Shown here piece after piece: positions 44,038 through 52,599 of a stretch of 64,000 bases of DNA. This DNA is from Simmondsia chinensis (Eukaryota > Streptophyta > Magnoliopsida > Caryophyllales > Simmondsiaceae). The stretch is from NCBI GenBank assembly GCA_018398585.1, contig JAGTTD010000003.1, forward strand, positions 6,642,637 to 6,706,636, in the 5' to 3' direction. How positions within the stretch are numbered: position 1 is the first letter of the stretch; each line of letters opens with the position of its first letter. The notes under the pieces were generated by a model. That model saw nothing but the letters and a program-made list of their open reading frames with translations. It was not told the origin of the DNA and did not search any database. Position numbers and translations under genes: made by a program.

Positions 44038-46574
44038 ACTTTTGTTTATCTGCTTAAATTTTTCATGGAAGGTCCTCATATGGATAGCATAGAGAGACAA
44101 AAACCAACACGCTATACTATATAATCCACAGTCAAATTCCGCTCTACACCTCGACCATTCACTATTCACTATCCACTATCCATCATGTCCACCATGAAAA
44201 AAACCAAAAGAACTCAGCTATGGCAAAAAAAAAGAATATATACATTATAGGGTAAATTAAAAAAAATAGTTTTTTTTTTTTGAGCACTGAGGTTAAATTA
44301 CATATTAGTACCCTAAGGTTTGACGTATTAATTTTTTAGTCCACAAATTTCGTAAATTAATTTTTTAGTCCAAAGGTACATATACAACAACAACAGTCCC
44401 AGTGCCTTGCGGCTCCCACAGAACGCAGGGTCTGGGGGGGGTGATGTACGCAGCCTTACCCCTTCCGTCAGGAAAGGAGACTGTTTCCAGGGACCCCCAA
44501 CCTGAAGTAGTTCAGTGCCTGCAGATAAACCACCAATCAATAACATGCATATAGAGGAAAAAGTAGAAGAAGGAGAGAAAAAGGAGAAGGAGAAGGAGAA
44601 GAAGAAGAAGAAGAAGAAATAGGAGAATGGGCATGATTAGGGACTTAGCTAGCCTAAAAGTGCTACACTAGAGGTTATGCTTGCCTAAGAATCTTAGACT
44701 ACCAGCCACTCCCCTTACTACTCTACTCTGCCATCTCCGCTACCCTAATGCTAGTCCTCCAACGTGTCCTATCTGAGGCCATCTCCTCTCTTAGGTTTAG
44801 GTGGGTTAGGTCTTGACGAATCGTCTCCAGCCAATTCTTCTTTGGTCTGCCCCTCCTTCTGCTTATCTCTGTGTTTAGCTGTTCACACCTCCTGACTGGG
44901 GCTGAGGTCGGTCTTCTGCTAACATGTCCAAACCATCTTAGGCGGTGCTCCCTCAATTTATCCTCAATCGAGGCTACACCCAGCTTACCTCGTATCACAT
45001 CATTCCTAATCCTATCCTTTCTTGTGTGGCCACACATCCATCGTAGCATCCTCATCTCTGCCACCTTCATCCTCTGTGTTTGATTTTGTTTCATTTGTCG
45101 ACACTCTGCCCCATATAGCATAGCCGGTCTTACTACCGTCTTATAGTATTTTCCCTTTAACTTTAGTGGGAACTTTCTATCACATAGCACCCCGGATGCC
45201 ATCCTCTACTTCTGCCAGCCTACTTTAATCCTGTTACTGACATCCTCATCCACTTCACCATTCTAGTGTATCATGGAACCCAGATATTTGAAGCTCTCCT
45301 TACTTGATACGGCTTCTGCTCCAATCTTAACCTCCTCGGTGCTGGTCGTGGTGGAACGGTCGAATTTGAATTCCACATACTCGGTCTTAGATCTGCTAAT
45401 CCTTAAACCCCTCGATTCTAGTGCGCCTCTCCATAGCTCTAGCTTCTCGTTTATGTCCGCACGGGATTCCCCTACCAGAACTATGTCGTCTGCAAAAAGC
45501 ATGCACCAAGGTACTTCCCCTTGGATATGTCTAGTGAGCTCAGTCCAAAGGTACATATATTTAATAAAATAATCCAAATGAAGATGTGAAAGGGTGTAAA
45601 ACTTGCTGTTATTTGTTGGTAGACCCACCATTCACTCGCTAATTCCCTTATCTGACACACGAACCACAATGTTGTGACACTACTAATGGAAAAAAGTCAT
45701 ATGAGAAGCCCATTTTAGACCCTTATATGCCGTTGTTTGGACTATTTTATTCAATATCTATAACTTCTAGATTAAAATACTAATTCATAAGTTTATGGAC
45801 TAAAAAATTAATATACCATAACTTAGAATACTAATGTGTAATTACCCTAAATTTTTCATGGATGGTCCTGATATACTACATTATCCACAGTTAAATGCTG
45901 CCTGCACTTCCACATTCACTGTTCACTGTCCATGTTATCCACCATGAAAAAACCAAAAGAAATCAGTTTGATGGCAAAAGAAAGGGTAATTTAAGTATTA
46001 GTATCCTGAGGCTTATTTTATTAATTTTTCAGTTTAAAAATTTTATGAAATAATTTTTTAGTCCAAAAAATTATATGTATTTAGTAAAATAGTCCAACTA
46101 GCGGTCAGTAAGGATACAAAATAGGCCCTAGTTTCATTCTTTCACACTGTAATTTAGACTATTTTATTAAATATATTTAACTTTTTTAACTAAACAATAT
46201 TATTATATAAAATTTATGAACTAAAAAGTTAATACATCAAACTCAGTGTACTAGTATGTAAATTAACCAAAAAAATACATAAATCATACGAAAAAACATG
46301 CGCTATGATGTCACTATTACCATCGAAGCAACGTATCGGCATTAGCACTGAAATTTTACCACCAGTTGTAAATAAATCTCCACGCTAAATCCTCAAAATA
46401 AATGTCAATTTGAGATTAGCGCAACCTCAACACCGTAGCAACTCGGCGACAATTGAATCTGACATTAATTAATTCATAATCCATAAGAAATCAAAGCAGA
46501 TTCACCTGAACGTAAAAGAGATAAAGAAGCCGAATTTACCGTAATTTGAGCTTTTTCGGCCGATCAGAACACAT
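30384..46574 (-). CDS. TBC-domain Rab GTPase-activating protein (Gyp7-like), 12 coding exons
   Basis: Exons on the minus strand: 46574-46540, 42992-42905, 42552-42457, 40820-40717, 40219-39999, 38155-38033, 37396-37308, 36142-36037, 33396-33299, 32342-32091, 31390-31307 and 30398-30384. All have AG/GT boundaries and the phases agree throughout, giving about 436 residues. It starts MCSDRPKKLK; an upstream ATG in the leader is followed by a stop. Landmarks: GVHPSIRGAVWEFLLGCYDP, the arginine finger I181-x-x-D184-x-x-R187 (LDVVRTD), the glutamine finger YVQG (Q222), MNDICSPM, ENEADAFWCFE, DPKLHQHL and FRMLMVLFRREFSF. TBC proteins stimulate GTP hydrolysis by Rab GTPases in membrane traffic. Short first and last exons (AQQP-stop) are the least certain parts. 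Confidence 0.9.
30621..30788 (+). mobile_element. 5S rRNA-derived SINE, copy 2, in intron 11 of the TBC gene
   Basis: Begins inside 5S (GCGTGCTTGGGCGAGAGTAG), passes through AGGATGGGTGACCTCCTGAG and AGTCCTC near the 5S 3' end, then joins the tail at about CCCTCAAGTTGGGG, followed by GGAAACAGCCTCTCTTC, AAGGCTGCGTACATCCGC and GCGGGAGCCCTTGAGACACT. A 35-bp direct repeat with one mismatch flanks it (30586-30620 and 30789-30823), proof of retroposition. The copy is 5'-truncated within 5S and has no A tail. The reading frame 30609-30965 (minus) over it is spurious. Confidence 0.9.
32725..32872 (+). mobile_element. SINE/RTE 3' tail copy with (TTG)n, intron 9 of the TBC gene
   Basis: GGACACAACCTCCCTTTGGGG, AAGGCTGCATACATC, GGCAGGAGCCCTTGAAGTGC, then TGGGTTTGTTGTTG repeated about nine times. 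Same tail as the RTE LINEs but with no coding part and no 5S head, so it is either a 5'-truncated LINE or a SINE tail. Confidence 0.75.
32906..33197 (-). mobile_element. TRIM copy B, intron 9 of the TBC gene
   Basis: 72-bp LTR-like repeats at 32906-32977 and 33126-33197. On the minus strand they start near TGTTAGAGTAT/TGTGAGAGTAT and end TTGACA. A decayed PBS (TGATAGCAGAACC) follows the upstream LTR. Flanking ACAGC and ACAAC form a 5-bp target duplication with one mismatch. It ends about 100 bp from exon 9 (33299). Confidence 0.8.
34095..35055. mobile_element. Non-coding element Z, copy 1 (intron 8)
   Basis: Ends carry GGCCATGTTTGG (left) and TGCCAAACAGAGCAAGG (right), roughly inverted, with inner GGAATTACAATTCC-type palindromes. 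The middle (34260-34920) is a degenerate run of ATGACTCAAA/TGACCCAA units. Copy 2 is at 50736-51776. Resembles a non-autonomous DNA element; superfamily unknown. The 111-residue minus frame is not coding. Confidence 0.5.
35575..35948 (+). repeat. Probable solo LTR (intron 8 of the TBC gene)
   Basis: Starts TGTTAAGTCC and ends TTTCCAACA, with a Copia-like 3' part (GAGAGATTGTAATCC, AGAGGGTTACCACGTAAA, TGTCTGTGTCAATTTTACC). AGTCA before and AATCA after could be a 5-bp duplication with one mismatch. No PBS follows. Confidence 0.45.
36608..37153. mobile_element. TIR element X, copy 1, with a tRNA-like core (intron 7)
   Basis: Left AACCACATTCAAAAGTAG...TTTAACCACTACAACTTT is inverted at the right (TTGCGGTAGTTAAATG...TTTAAATGTGGTTTT). 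In the middle CAGCTCACTTGGTTAAG (box A-like) and TATTCGAATCCC (box B-like) form a tRNA-like segment at about 36808-36880. Copy 2 is at 43258-43975. Confidence 0.55.
43258..43975. mobile_element. TIR element X, copy 2, with a tRNA-like core and an inserted SINE tail (intron 1)
   Basis: Left TGGTCATTTTTCACTTAACC is inverted at the right (GGGTAAGTGAAAAATGACCA). The internal segment at about 43440-43505 has CTTAAGTTGGCAAAGC and AAGGTTTAAATCCC, again A-box and B-box-like, at the same relative place as in copy 1. The SINE tail at 43696-43880 is a later insertion. Confidence 0.55.
43696..43880 (+). mobile_element. SINE/RTE 3' tail copy with TTG-rich end (intron 1)
   Basis: CCTCGGAAACAACCTCCCTTC, AAGACTGCTTGCATTACC, a C18 run, GGTAGGAGCATATTAGGC, CACTGGGTTTGTTGTTAC and a TTG/TCG-rich tail. 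The 16-bp direct repeat TTGATTGAAAAATTCT lies at 43680-43695 and 43881-43896. The first roughly 30 nt do not match the tail and are unexplained. Confidence 0.75.
43998..44035. repeat. Poly(G) run of about 38
   Basis: Preceded by a T run of about 28 and GGGGGTT. Other long runs: G22 at 27506-27527, C18 near 43791-43808 and C35 at 62588-62622. Confidence 0.95.
44056..46268. repeat. Tandem segmental duplication in intron 1 (MITE Y plus flank), one copy hit by an RTE LINE
   Basis: 44056-44249 and 45850-45982 share TTTTTCATGGA-GGTCCT, TAATCCACAGT/TATCCACAGT, ATTCACT, CCACCATGAAAAAA-CCAAAAGAA and ATGGCAAAA in order. Each is followed by a MITE (Y1 44250-45847 including the RTE; Y2 45983-46268) with inverted ends GGTAAATT...TAGTACCC-type and AGTACT...AATTACCC. 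Without the RTE each unit is about 420-620 bp. Confidence 0.7.
44385..45541 (-). mobile_element. 5'-truncated RTE-clade LINE in intron 1 of the TBC gene
   Basis: The minus-strand frame 45541-45263 carries the reverse transcriptase end ([38 protein letters not shown]). 45202-44723 continues with KLKGKYYKTVVRPAMLYGAE, MRMLRWMCGHTRKDRIRN, HRLRWFGHVSRRP and a GRPKKNW end, the plant RTE C-terminus. It then has a GA-rich 3' UTR and the shared tail ending GGCACTGGGACTGTTGTTG. It is flanked by an 18-bp target duplication AGTCCAAAGGTACATATA (44367-44384 and 45542-45559). Not active. Confidence 0.92.
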
Positions 46575-46760
46575 ACAACATGAATGTATGCATTCAGGTT
46601 GCTTCAGATTGAATTAAACGATGACTTGGATGAGGAATTTGATAGAGAATCGTTAGGGTTTGGAGATGTAGAGAGATGAATGAAGAGAAATGCGGGGAAA
46701 GAGAGAGAAAGAGGGAGAGAAAGACAAAGGAGAAAGGTGAAATGAGTCTTTAAATGGACA
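46575..46760 (-). promoter_or_regulatory. 5' leader and upstream region of the TBC gene
   Basis: On the minus strand a CT-rich stretch (TCTCTCCCTCTTTCTC) is followed by CTCCAAACCCTAACGATTC and then the start codon at 46574, a typical plant 5' UTR. A short upstream ORF starts at about 46588 (MHTF...) and stops within the leader, overlapping the main ATG. The TSS and TATA box were not located. Confidence 0.5.
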
Positions 46761-46849
46761 ATGAGGAAGAAAAGGTGGTAATTATTTGATTTCAAATCAT
46801 ATACAAGGGCTACATACATTGTTGTATTGTTATCTGTACCTGCCAAAGA

Positions 46850-49200
46850 AACCGTCTTTTTTATAAATTTAAGTTCATAGATAAAAGTTACGGTTTTATA
46901 TTCTAAAATATTTTCTTATGTAAATATTTATTGGACTAAAAACATAAATAGTATACAGACATACCTCATACTTTATGCTTATATTATGTTAATATTAAAA
47001 ATAGAGGTCGTTGGAATTCAAACTTATAACTTCTTGGTCATTAAAACTCTGATACCACGTAGAAGGGAAACGTCTTTCACAAAAACTTAAATTAATGGGT
47101 AAAGGTCCAATAATACTTTTATACTCTAACAGTAACCGACACCAACAGATATTCTCACTAGTGTAGATGCATTTCATTAGTCATCAATGTATTTAGGTCA
47201 ATTTCAATTATTGTTTATAGGAAGTCAATAAACCTGCGGATTAGTTATTGAACTCAGTTTATAGGGGCTTCGGGCTTTCACTATGAGATTGACCCTCAAA
47301 TAAAGCCCACCCCTCTCTCATTTGTGCCTATGCTTTAAACCATCTCGTTCGTTGTGGAAGAACCTAAAGTTATTTGTCTTTACCTATTTTAATAAAAGAA
47401 AGGTCTCAACTAACTTAGTTTAGAAATTTTTTAGTAATGATATCGAAAATTAGGGATTGCATTCTGTTTTTATTAGAGGTGTGGGATTTACAGGGTATGG
47501 GGGATAGTTGTCCCCTTTTTCCATTTATTAGCGACAGAGTCGTAATACACAGCAGACAACTCAACCAAGCGAGCCTTGAGTCAACCCGTAAAGAACGGGG
47601 ACCAAAACAACAAAACCATACACACAAGAAAATAAGCAAAAACAGGCAAAACTCAACGAGCTTCAAACACCACTAGACAAGGCACAGCAACATGACTAAT
47701 CAAAAGATAGGAAAATAGGACAACGAAGCCATAAATCTACTGAAGCAAGGCACTCAGCATAAGCGGATCAAAACCATCAAAATTCAGCCCTAGTCTTTTC
47801 CCCATCTCCAGCGTGCGCTTCGCGGCAAGTATCTTACTGGCATCTTAAACGCCGTAGCCATTTTCCACCAAACTCTTCTTTTTCTTTTGTTTGCCCGAGC
47901 CCATATAGACTTTTTTACGGTCCTTGGAGGATATAACTTAATGCTTGGAAACCCCGGTACAAAGAAGCCATCCGGGTTCAACTCTCTACTATGACATTCT
48001 CCCCTCCCTGGTCTTACCAATAAAAACAAATGTGGACTTTTACTGTATGTAAAAAAATGTCATCATGTCAAATGTAAACTAGCCGAGCCGACTTGCATAA
48101 TTGAATGATATTACATTGTGGTTTGGTTGTAAATAAGTTGAGGTGGTTTATAAATACAAAGCTTAATAGCCTTAAACTTAAAGTCGAGTCAACTTGTTTA
48201 GCTTAACGAGTCAAGCCTGTGGTCAAGCTCGAGCTTGCAAGCTCACAAGTTAGTATTGTTTGGCTAAACTTTGAAAAAACTTTTTGTTTTTCATAAGTAC
48301 TTCTATATAAACACTTTTCAATAGTATTTTTGTCTGAAAATGTTTTAGTTTTGTGCTTATGTTTCTACTTTAAAGAGAAACTTTGTTTTTTTGGGGGGCG
48401 GGGTCAAAGCTTTGTTTTTTTTGTTTCAACTTAGAAGTAGAAAAATAATTTGTGCTTCTATTTAAAGCATTATTTTTTCCATGTCACACAACCTCAAATC
48501 CTAAAAAACTTTTTTTTTTTCTAATAACACTTATTTTCAGAAAATAAGTTTCACCAAACATGCCTACCTATCCTATACAATTTGAACCTAAATGGGCCCA
48601 AAAGTTCCTATATTGAACTTAAATAAACTTAAATAATATGAACTTAGCCCAAAACTTACCAAATAGGGATCTATCACAATCAAGCCAAATCAAGGTCAAG
48701 CCTATAACTAGCCAAGCTAAGCTTCAAGTTTCTAGAATTGACAAGATTTGAGCTGAGCCATATTTGGACAAGTCGGGCCGCAAGCCCTCAAACCTTAGGT
48801 TGGGCCCCCCAATCTTACAACTAACTGTAATTCAAATTTTATCACAATTTTGTAATGTAAAATATTTCTAGAAAAAGTTTCAAATGTCTTTGCTCCTACC
48901 CTTGTAAATAAATTCAATCCTATACTAACTACTTATATTGTCATGCTATAAAATTGCTACTTTTTTAAAAATTACTTTATCATAATCATGGTTTCTAGAA
49001 TTATTTTTTTCATAAGATACAAGGATATTTTTTTTGGTCTTTAAAGTATTTGTAAGTAACTCTTGATTCTACTCAAAAGATAAGCATTATATTTTATACA
49101 TTTTATAAGTTAAAACAATAATTTTCATTGTTAATATTAATAATACGTTTTTTGAACATTTGTACTAAGACCAAGCAATATCGTGCAATGTTGTAATTCC
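46850..49200. other. Intergenic, unidentified; one GC-richer block at 47500-48030
   Basis: 47500-48030 has higher GC than its surroundings and is open on the minus strand (47790-48029, ending SARWRWGKD, and 47415-47666) and partly on the plus. I recognise no family. It could be the 3' end of a transcribed element or gene. 48180-48240 contains CAAGCTCGAGCTTGCAAGC palindromes. 48240-48570 is a second copy of the dispersed element seen at 28735-28920. Confidence 0.35.
46935..47132 (-). mobile_element. TRIM copy C (truncated)
   Basis: On the minus strand a TGTTAGAGTATAAAAG LTR start at 47132, a decayed PBS TGGTATCAGAG at about 47057 and an interior like copies A and B (TATTAACATAATATAAGC). The second LTR is missing. 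Confidence 0.65.
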
Positions 49201-50520
49201 TCTTCTGTCTTTGATAGGGCTTTAAAAGGTGATTTAAAGCCATCTACTCTCAACCATATGAGATTATCGTAGCTTAGTTGGGTATATGAGTGCCGTATTC
49301 ACAGAGAATCGGAGTCAAGTCAGATTTAGCTATTAATGAGCAGTTAAAATTTAGTTTTTGTTTGGTTTGAATGATTTGTTAACTAAATTATTAAAACTAA
49401 CTATATAAACTATAGTTGTCAAGTCAATTAAGTGTAGCTTAGGAATGAATTCAAAGTAGTTTAACTCGAATCCTATCATTATACTTTATTATAACAATGA
49501 CTTAGAGGGGCTTAGGCTACAAGCATTAAGCTTGGGTCAACACTTAAATTAAGGCTTACGGTAATAAACTAGACTAAGGGCATAGCCTATCTTATCACCC
49601 TTGGTGTAGTATATGTTATCGCAATAACACTATTTAATTCCCTTCTTGCTCCTAATTTCATGTTAAACATGGATTAATACTTAAGTTAGGGTTTAGGATA
49701 ATGAACTAATATAAAGGCATAACCCATCTTATCACTCTAGATGTAGCATGGATTATCTCAAGAGCACTAACAAATTACTTTGTCACTCCTAATTAAGCAT
49801 TAATTTGTATAATAGATTGTGTTTAGGATTAGTTACAACCTCAATCCTAACCACGCATGAAAACATGTTATGTTAAAGTTTAGGCTACAAGCACGTAGAC
49901 AGGATGCGAATAAATCGGGAATCTAAACATGGATACAAGCTCATCCATGGAAAACCAATCACAATTATAAGTTCCGCACATGATGCGATAATAACATAAC
50001 ATAAATCATTGTCTACAATAAAATATAAATCCAGAATCCAGACGGCTATCCATCCTTCACCCCTAAACTTACTCCTCCATTGGAGTTTTATACATTACAA
50101 AATCTAAAAGAGAAAGTGAAGAAAACTCATGAATGATGACTCCCTTTATTGACGTTGATGTTGATCCTTGCTTTGATTTTCCTAGCACTCTGACCACCTG
50201 TGCTTCAGCATTTGAGAACCCTTGGTACTCCTAGCAGCTTCGAGAAGGAAAGGAGGAGAGGAGAAGAGACAAAGTATCTGAAATTAAGGTCTCCCCCTCT
50301 TTATTTATACCTGATGTGTGATCTTGTAGTCGCACTGCAGGTACGGTGTCGATCAATTAGCTAGCCTACTGTAGGCTGCCGATGGATCGACACTATTGGC
50401 CAATTGATCAGCTGGCCTACTGTAGGATCCGTCCTACTGTGGGCTGCGGATCGATCGGGTTTTCATGCTGATTGGTCTATTAAAAACTGAAACGCTATGA
50501 GATGTATTTGGTTTACCAAA
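49200..50520 (-). repeat. Possible LTR remnant on the minus strand
   Basis: TATA-like GGTATAAATAAAGAGG at about 50312-50297 (minus), upstream palindromic CGATCGATCC/CTACTGTAGG repeats (50340-50460) similar in style to the Copia LTR here, and a plausible leader ending near 50100. Ends, PBS and partner LTR were not found. Confidence 0.3.
49549..49795. repeat. Imperfect tandem duplication, about 130 bp
   Basis: TAAATTAAGGCTTACGG...GGCATAGCCTATCTTATCAC and TAAGTTAGGGTTTAGGA...GGCATAACCCATCTTATCAC are parallel copies, both continuing through GATGTAGCATGG-type text to CTCCTAATT. Confidence 0.6.
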
Positions 50521-50735
50521 TTATGACCTAATGGATCCTCCTTTTGCACATGTGGTTGGGTTTCTCGTAATCGTCTTCAAATATGCCTCAGTTATGCCTG
50601 ATTTCGTCACTTTTCAAACTTTGTTTGCTCCGATGCAATCCAAGGGTAAATGTGCCTACATCATAACAAAACATACATGTAAAAGCCGAATATGTTGCAT
50701 AAATGAGAAATACAATATATAAAAATGAGGCACAT

Positions 50736-51776
50736 TAGTCTTGTTCGGGTCATATAATTGGAGCCCGAAATTAAGATTGAAATAAAAATTAGGGTTTATA
50801 ACTTAAATTTTAAAAAATTCGTTTACTCGATTTAATTGAAATTATAATTATGTTGCCCTAAAATTCAAAATGATCTAATTTGATTGACAAATGAACTAAG
50901 ATGTATCAAAACTTAAACCCAACTTGGCCCAAATTTGACCCAAAAACTCAAGATGACCCAACTCAAATGACTTAATTCTAAATGATCGAATTCGACTTGA
51001 CATAAAACCTACTAGTTCTGACTCAAAATCTCAAGTCACCAACCCGAGCTAAGATGACGCAAACCTAAAATGATCCTTACTGACCCACACCCAACTTGAA
51101 TGTGATCCAAGAATCTCGAGTGACCCAACTTATTCACTGGAACTTAAAGTGATATAAACCCAAAATGATGCAATCCAACTCAGGTTTGACTTAAATTCTA
51201 CTTGATCTAAGATAAAAATTTGAAATGACAATACGATTAACTTAAAATAAAGATGACTTGAGCCTGAAATGACTCATCTCAACTAAAACCCCACCTTTGC
51301 TTGCTCAAATCCAAAAAGGACTCAACAAGATCAACCTAAAATCCAAAATAACTCGATCACAAAATGATCCAACTCAAAATGACTCGAACCTAGAATGAAC
51401 ACACCCAACTTTTGTAGTTAAACCAAAACCCAAAATGTTACAAAACCAATTGACCCAAAGGTAGAGAGGTCTCAAATTATTATGGAATTGCAATTCCAAC
51501 CTTTGATTCTTTTGTTTATCCAATTTCAAATACTAAATAGAGCCTTAATAATTTTTTGTCATATTCTGCTATGCTTTTTTCCTGATTCTTTTGCATAATC
51601 CGGTGTTTTGAAATCAATCCTTCTTTTTCTAGTTCTCAAATAATGGAAGAAAGATATTACAAATTGTTTGAGATTTGAAGGATTATGGAGAGGGGCACAC
51701 TTCTAATTAATAGTTAAAATATAGATATAGGTTGTGCAAATTAATGTGAGACCCATATTTTATGTACCAAACAAGG
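50736..51776. mobile_element. Non-coding element Z, copy 2
   Basis: Left TTGTTCGGGTCATATAATTGG and right TTATGTACCAAACAAGGC are roughly inverted. The interior (50860-51440) is a degenerate ATGACCCAACTCAAA run like 34260-34920, and GGAATTGCAATTCC lies near the right end as in copy 1. Confidence 0.5.
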
Positions 51777-52599
51777 CGCAAATTTTTTTTTTTTTATAAA
51801 AAATTGGAAAATGAATGGTCTCCTAACTTGACCAAATCTATATGATTTACGATTGCAAAATCAACTATACATATCATATTCATATGGCTTAGTGTGGACA
51901 ATTTTCAATTACAATTTACAAAATAATTGTTATTGAGCTTGACGTATGATTATGCGTGTTTGAGAGAGAGTTTCAACCATGTAATGGCATCATTATTAAT
52001 TTACGTTTTTTTTTTTTTTTTACTAAAAACTTCATAAGTTTTAGGTACATTTAAAAAAAAAAAACCCGAATGTTTTAGTTTTTTGGATGTCTTACTTGAA
52101 GTTTCTAAAATTTTTTGATGTCAAATCTTAATGTAAAGTCTTTAACTTTTGTTAGCTTTTGCTAACGTAACATTTTAAAAGAATATATAAATTATTTTTA
52201 AATATTTACAAGCTTCTTAAATATTTAAAATTATTTTAAATGTAAACTTCACTTTTTTAAATTATTTTCTATTTTTGTGAAAATATCACATCAGTAAAAA
52301 GTAATGTATGTTTGCGCGTCACATAAAGGTGTGATATTAAAAAATTTTGAAAAATTTAGATACGATATTGAAAAAGTTAAAAAATCTAGGTAACTTTTCA
52401 AAACCGCATCTAAAATTTAAGTGATTTTAAACATAAAAAAAAAATCTCTTAATTTTATTTTTGGAATGAGTCTAGAAAGAACTGCATATGAGGCAAATAA
52501 TACTAAAACTAACTTTTCCATAGTGATGTACGGTCTTTATATTGTGGTCATTGTCCCACTTTTTTTATTTGTGAATTTATTCGACATTTGCTTATGTCT

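Noticed and set aside
43921..44169. 82-residue minus frame with poly-Pro and poly-Lys
   Set aside because: Product of the G38 and T28 homopolymers.
47415..47676. Overlapping opposite-strand frames of about 80 residues
   Set aside because: Neither shows a domain or conserved-looking composition; kept only as an unidentified block.
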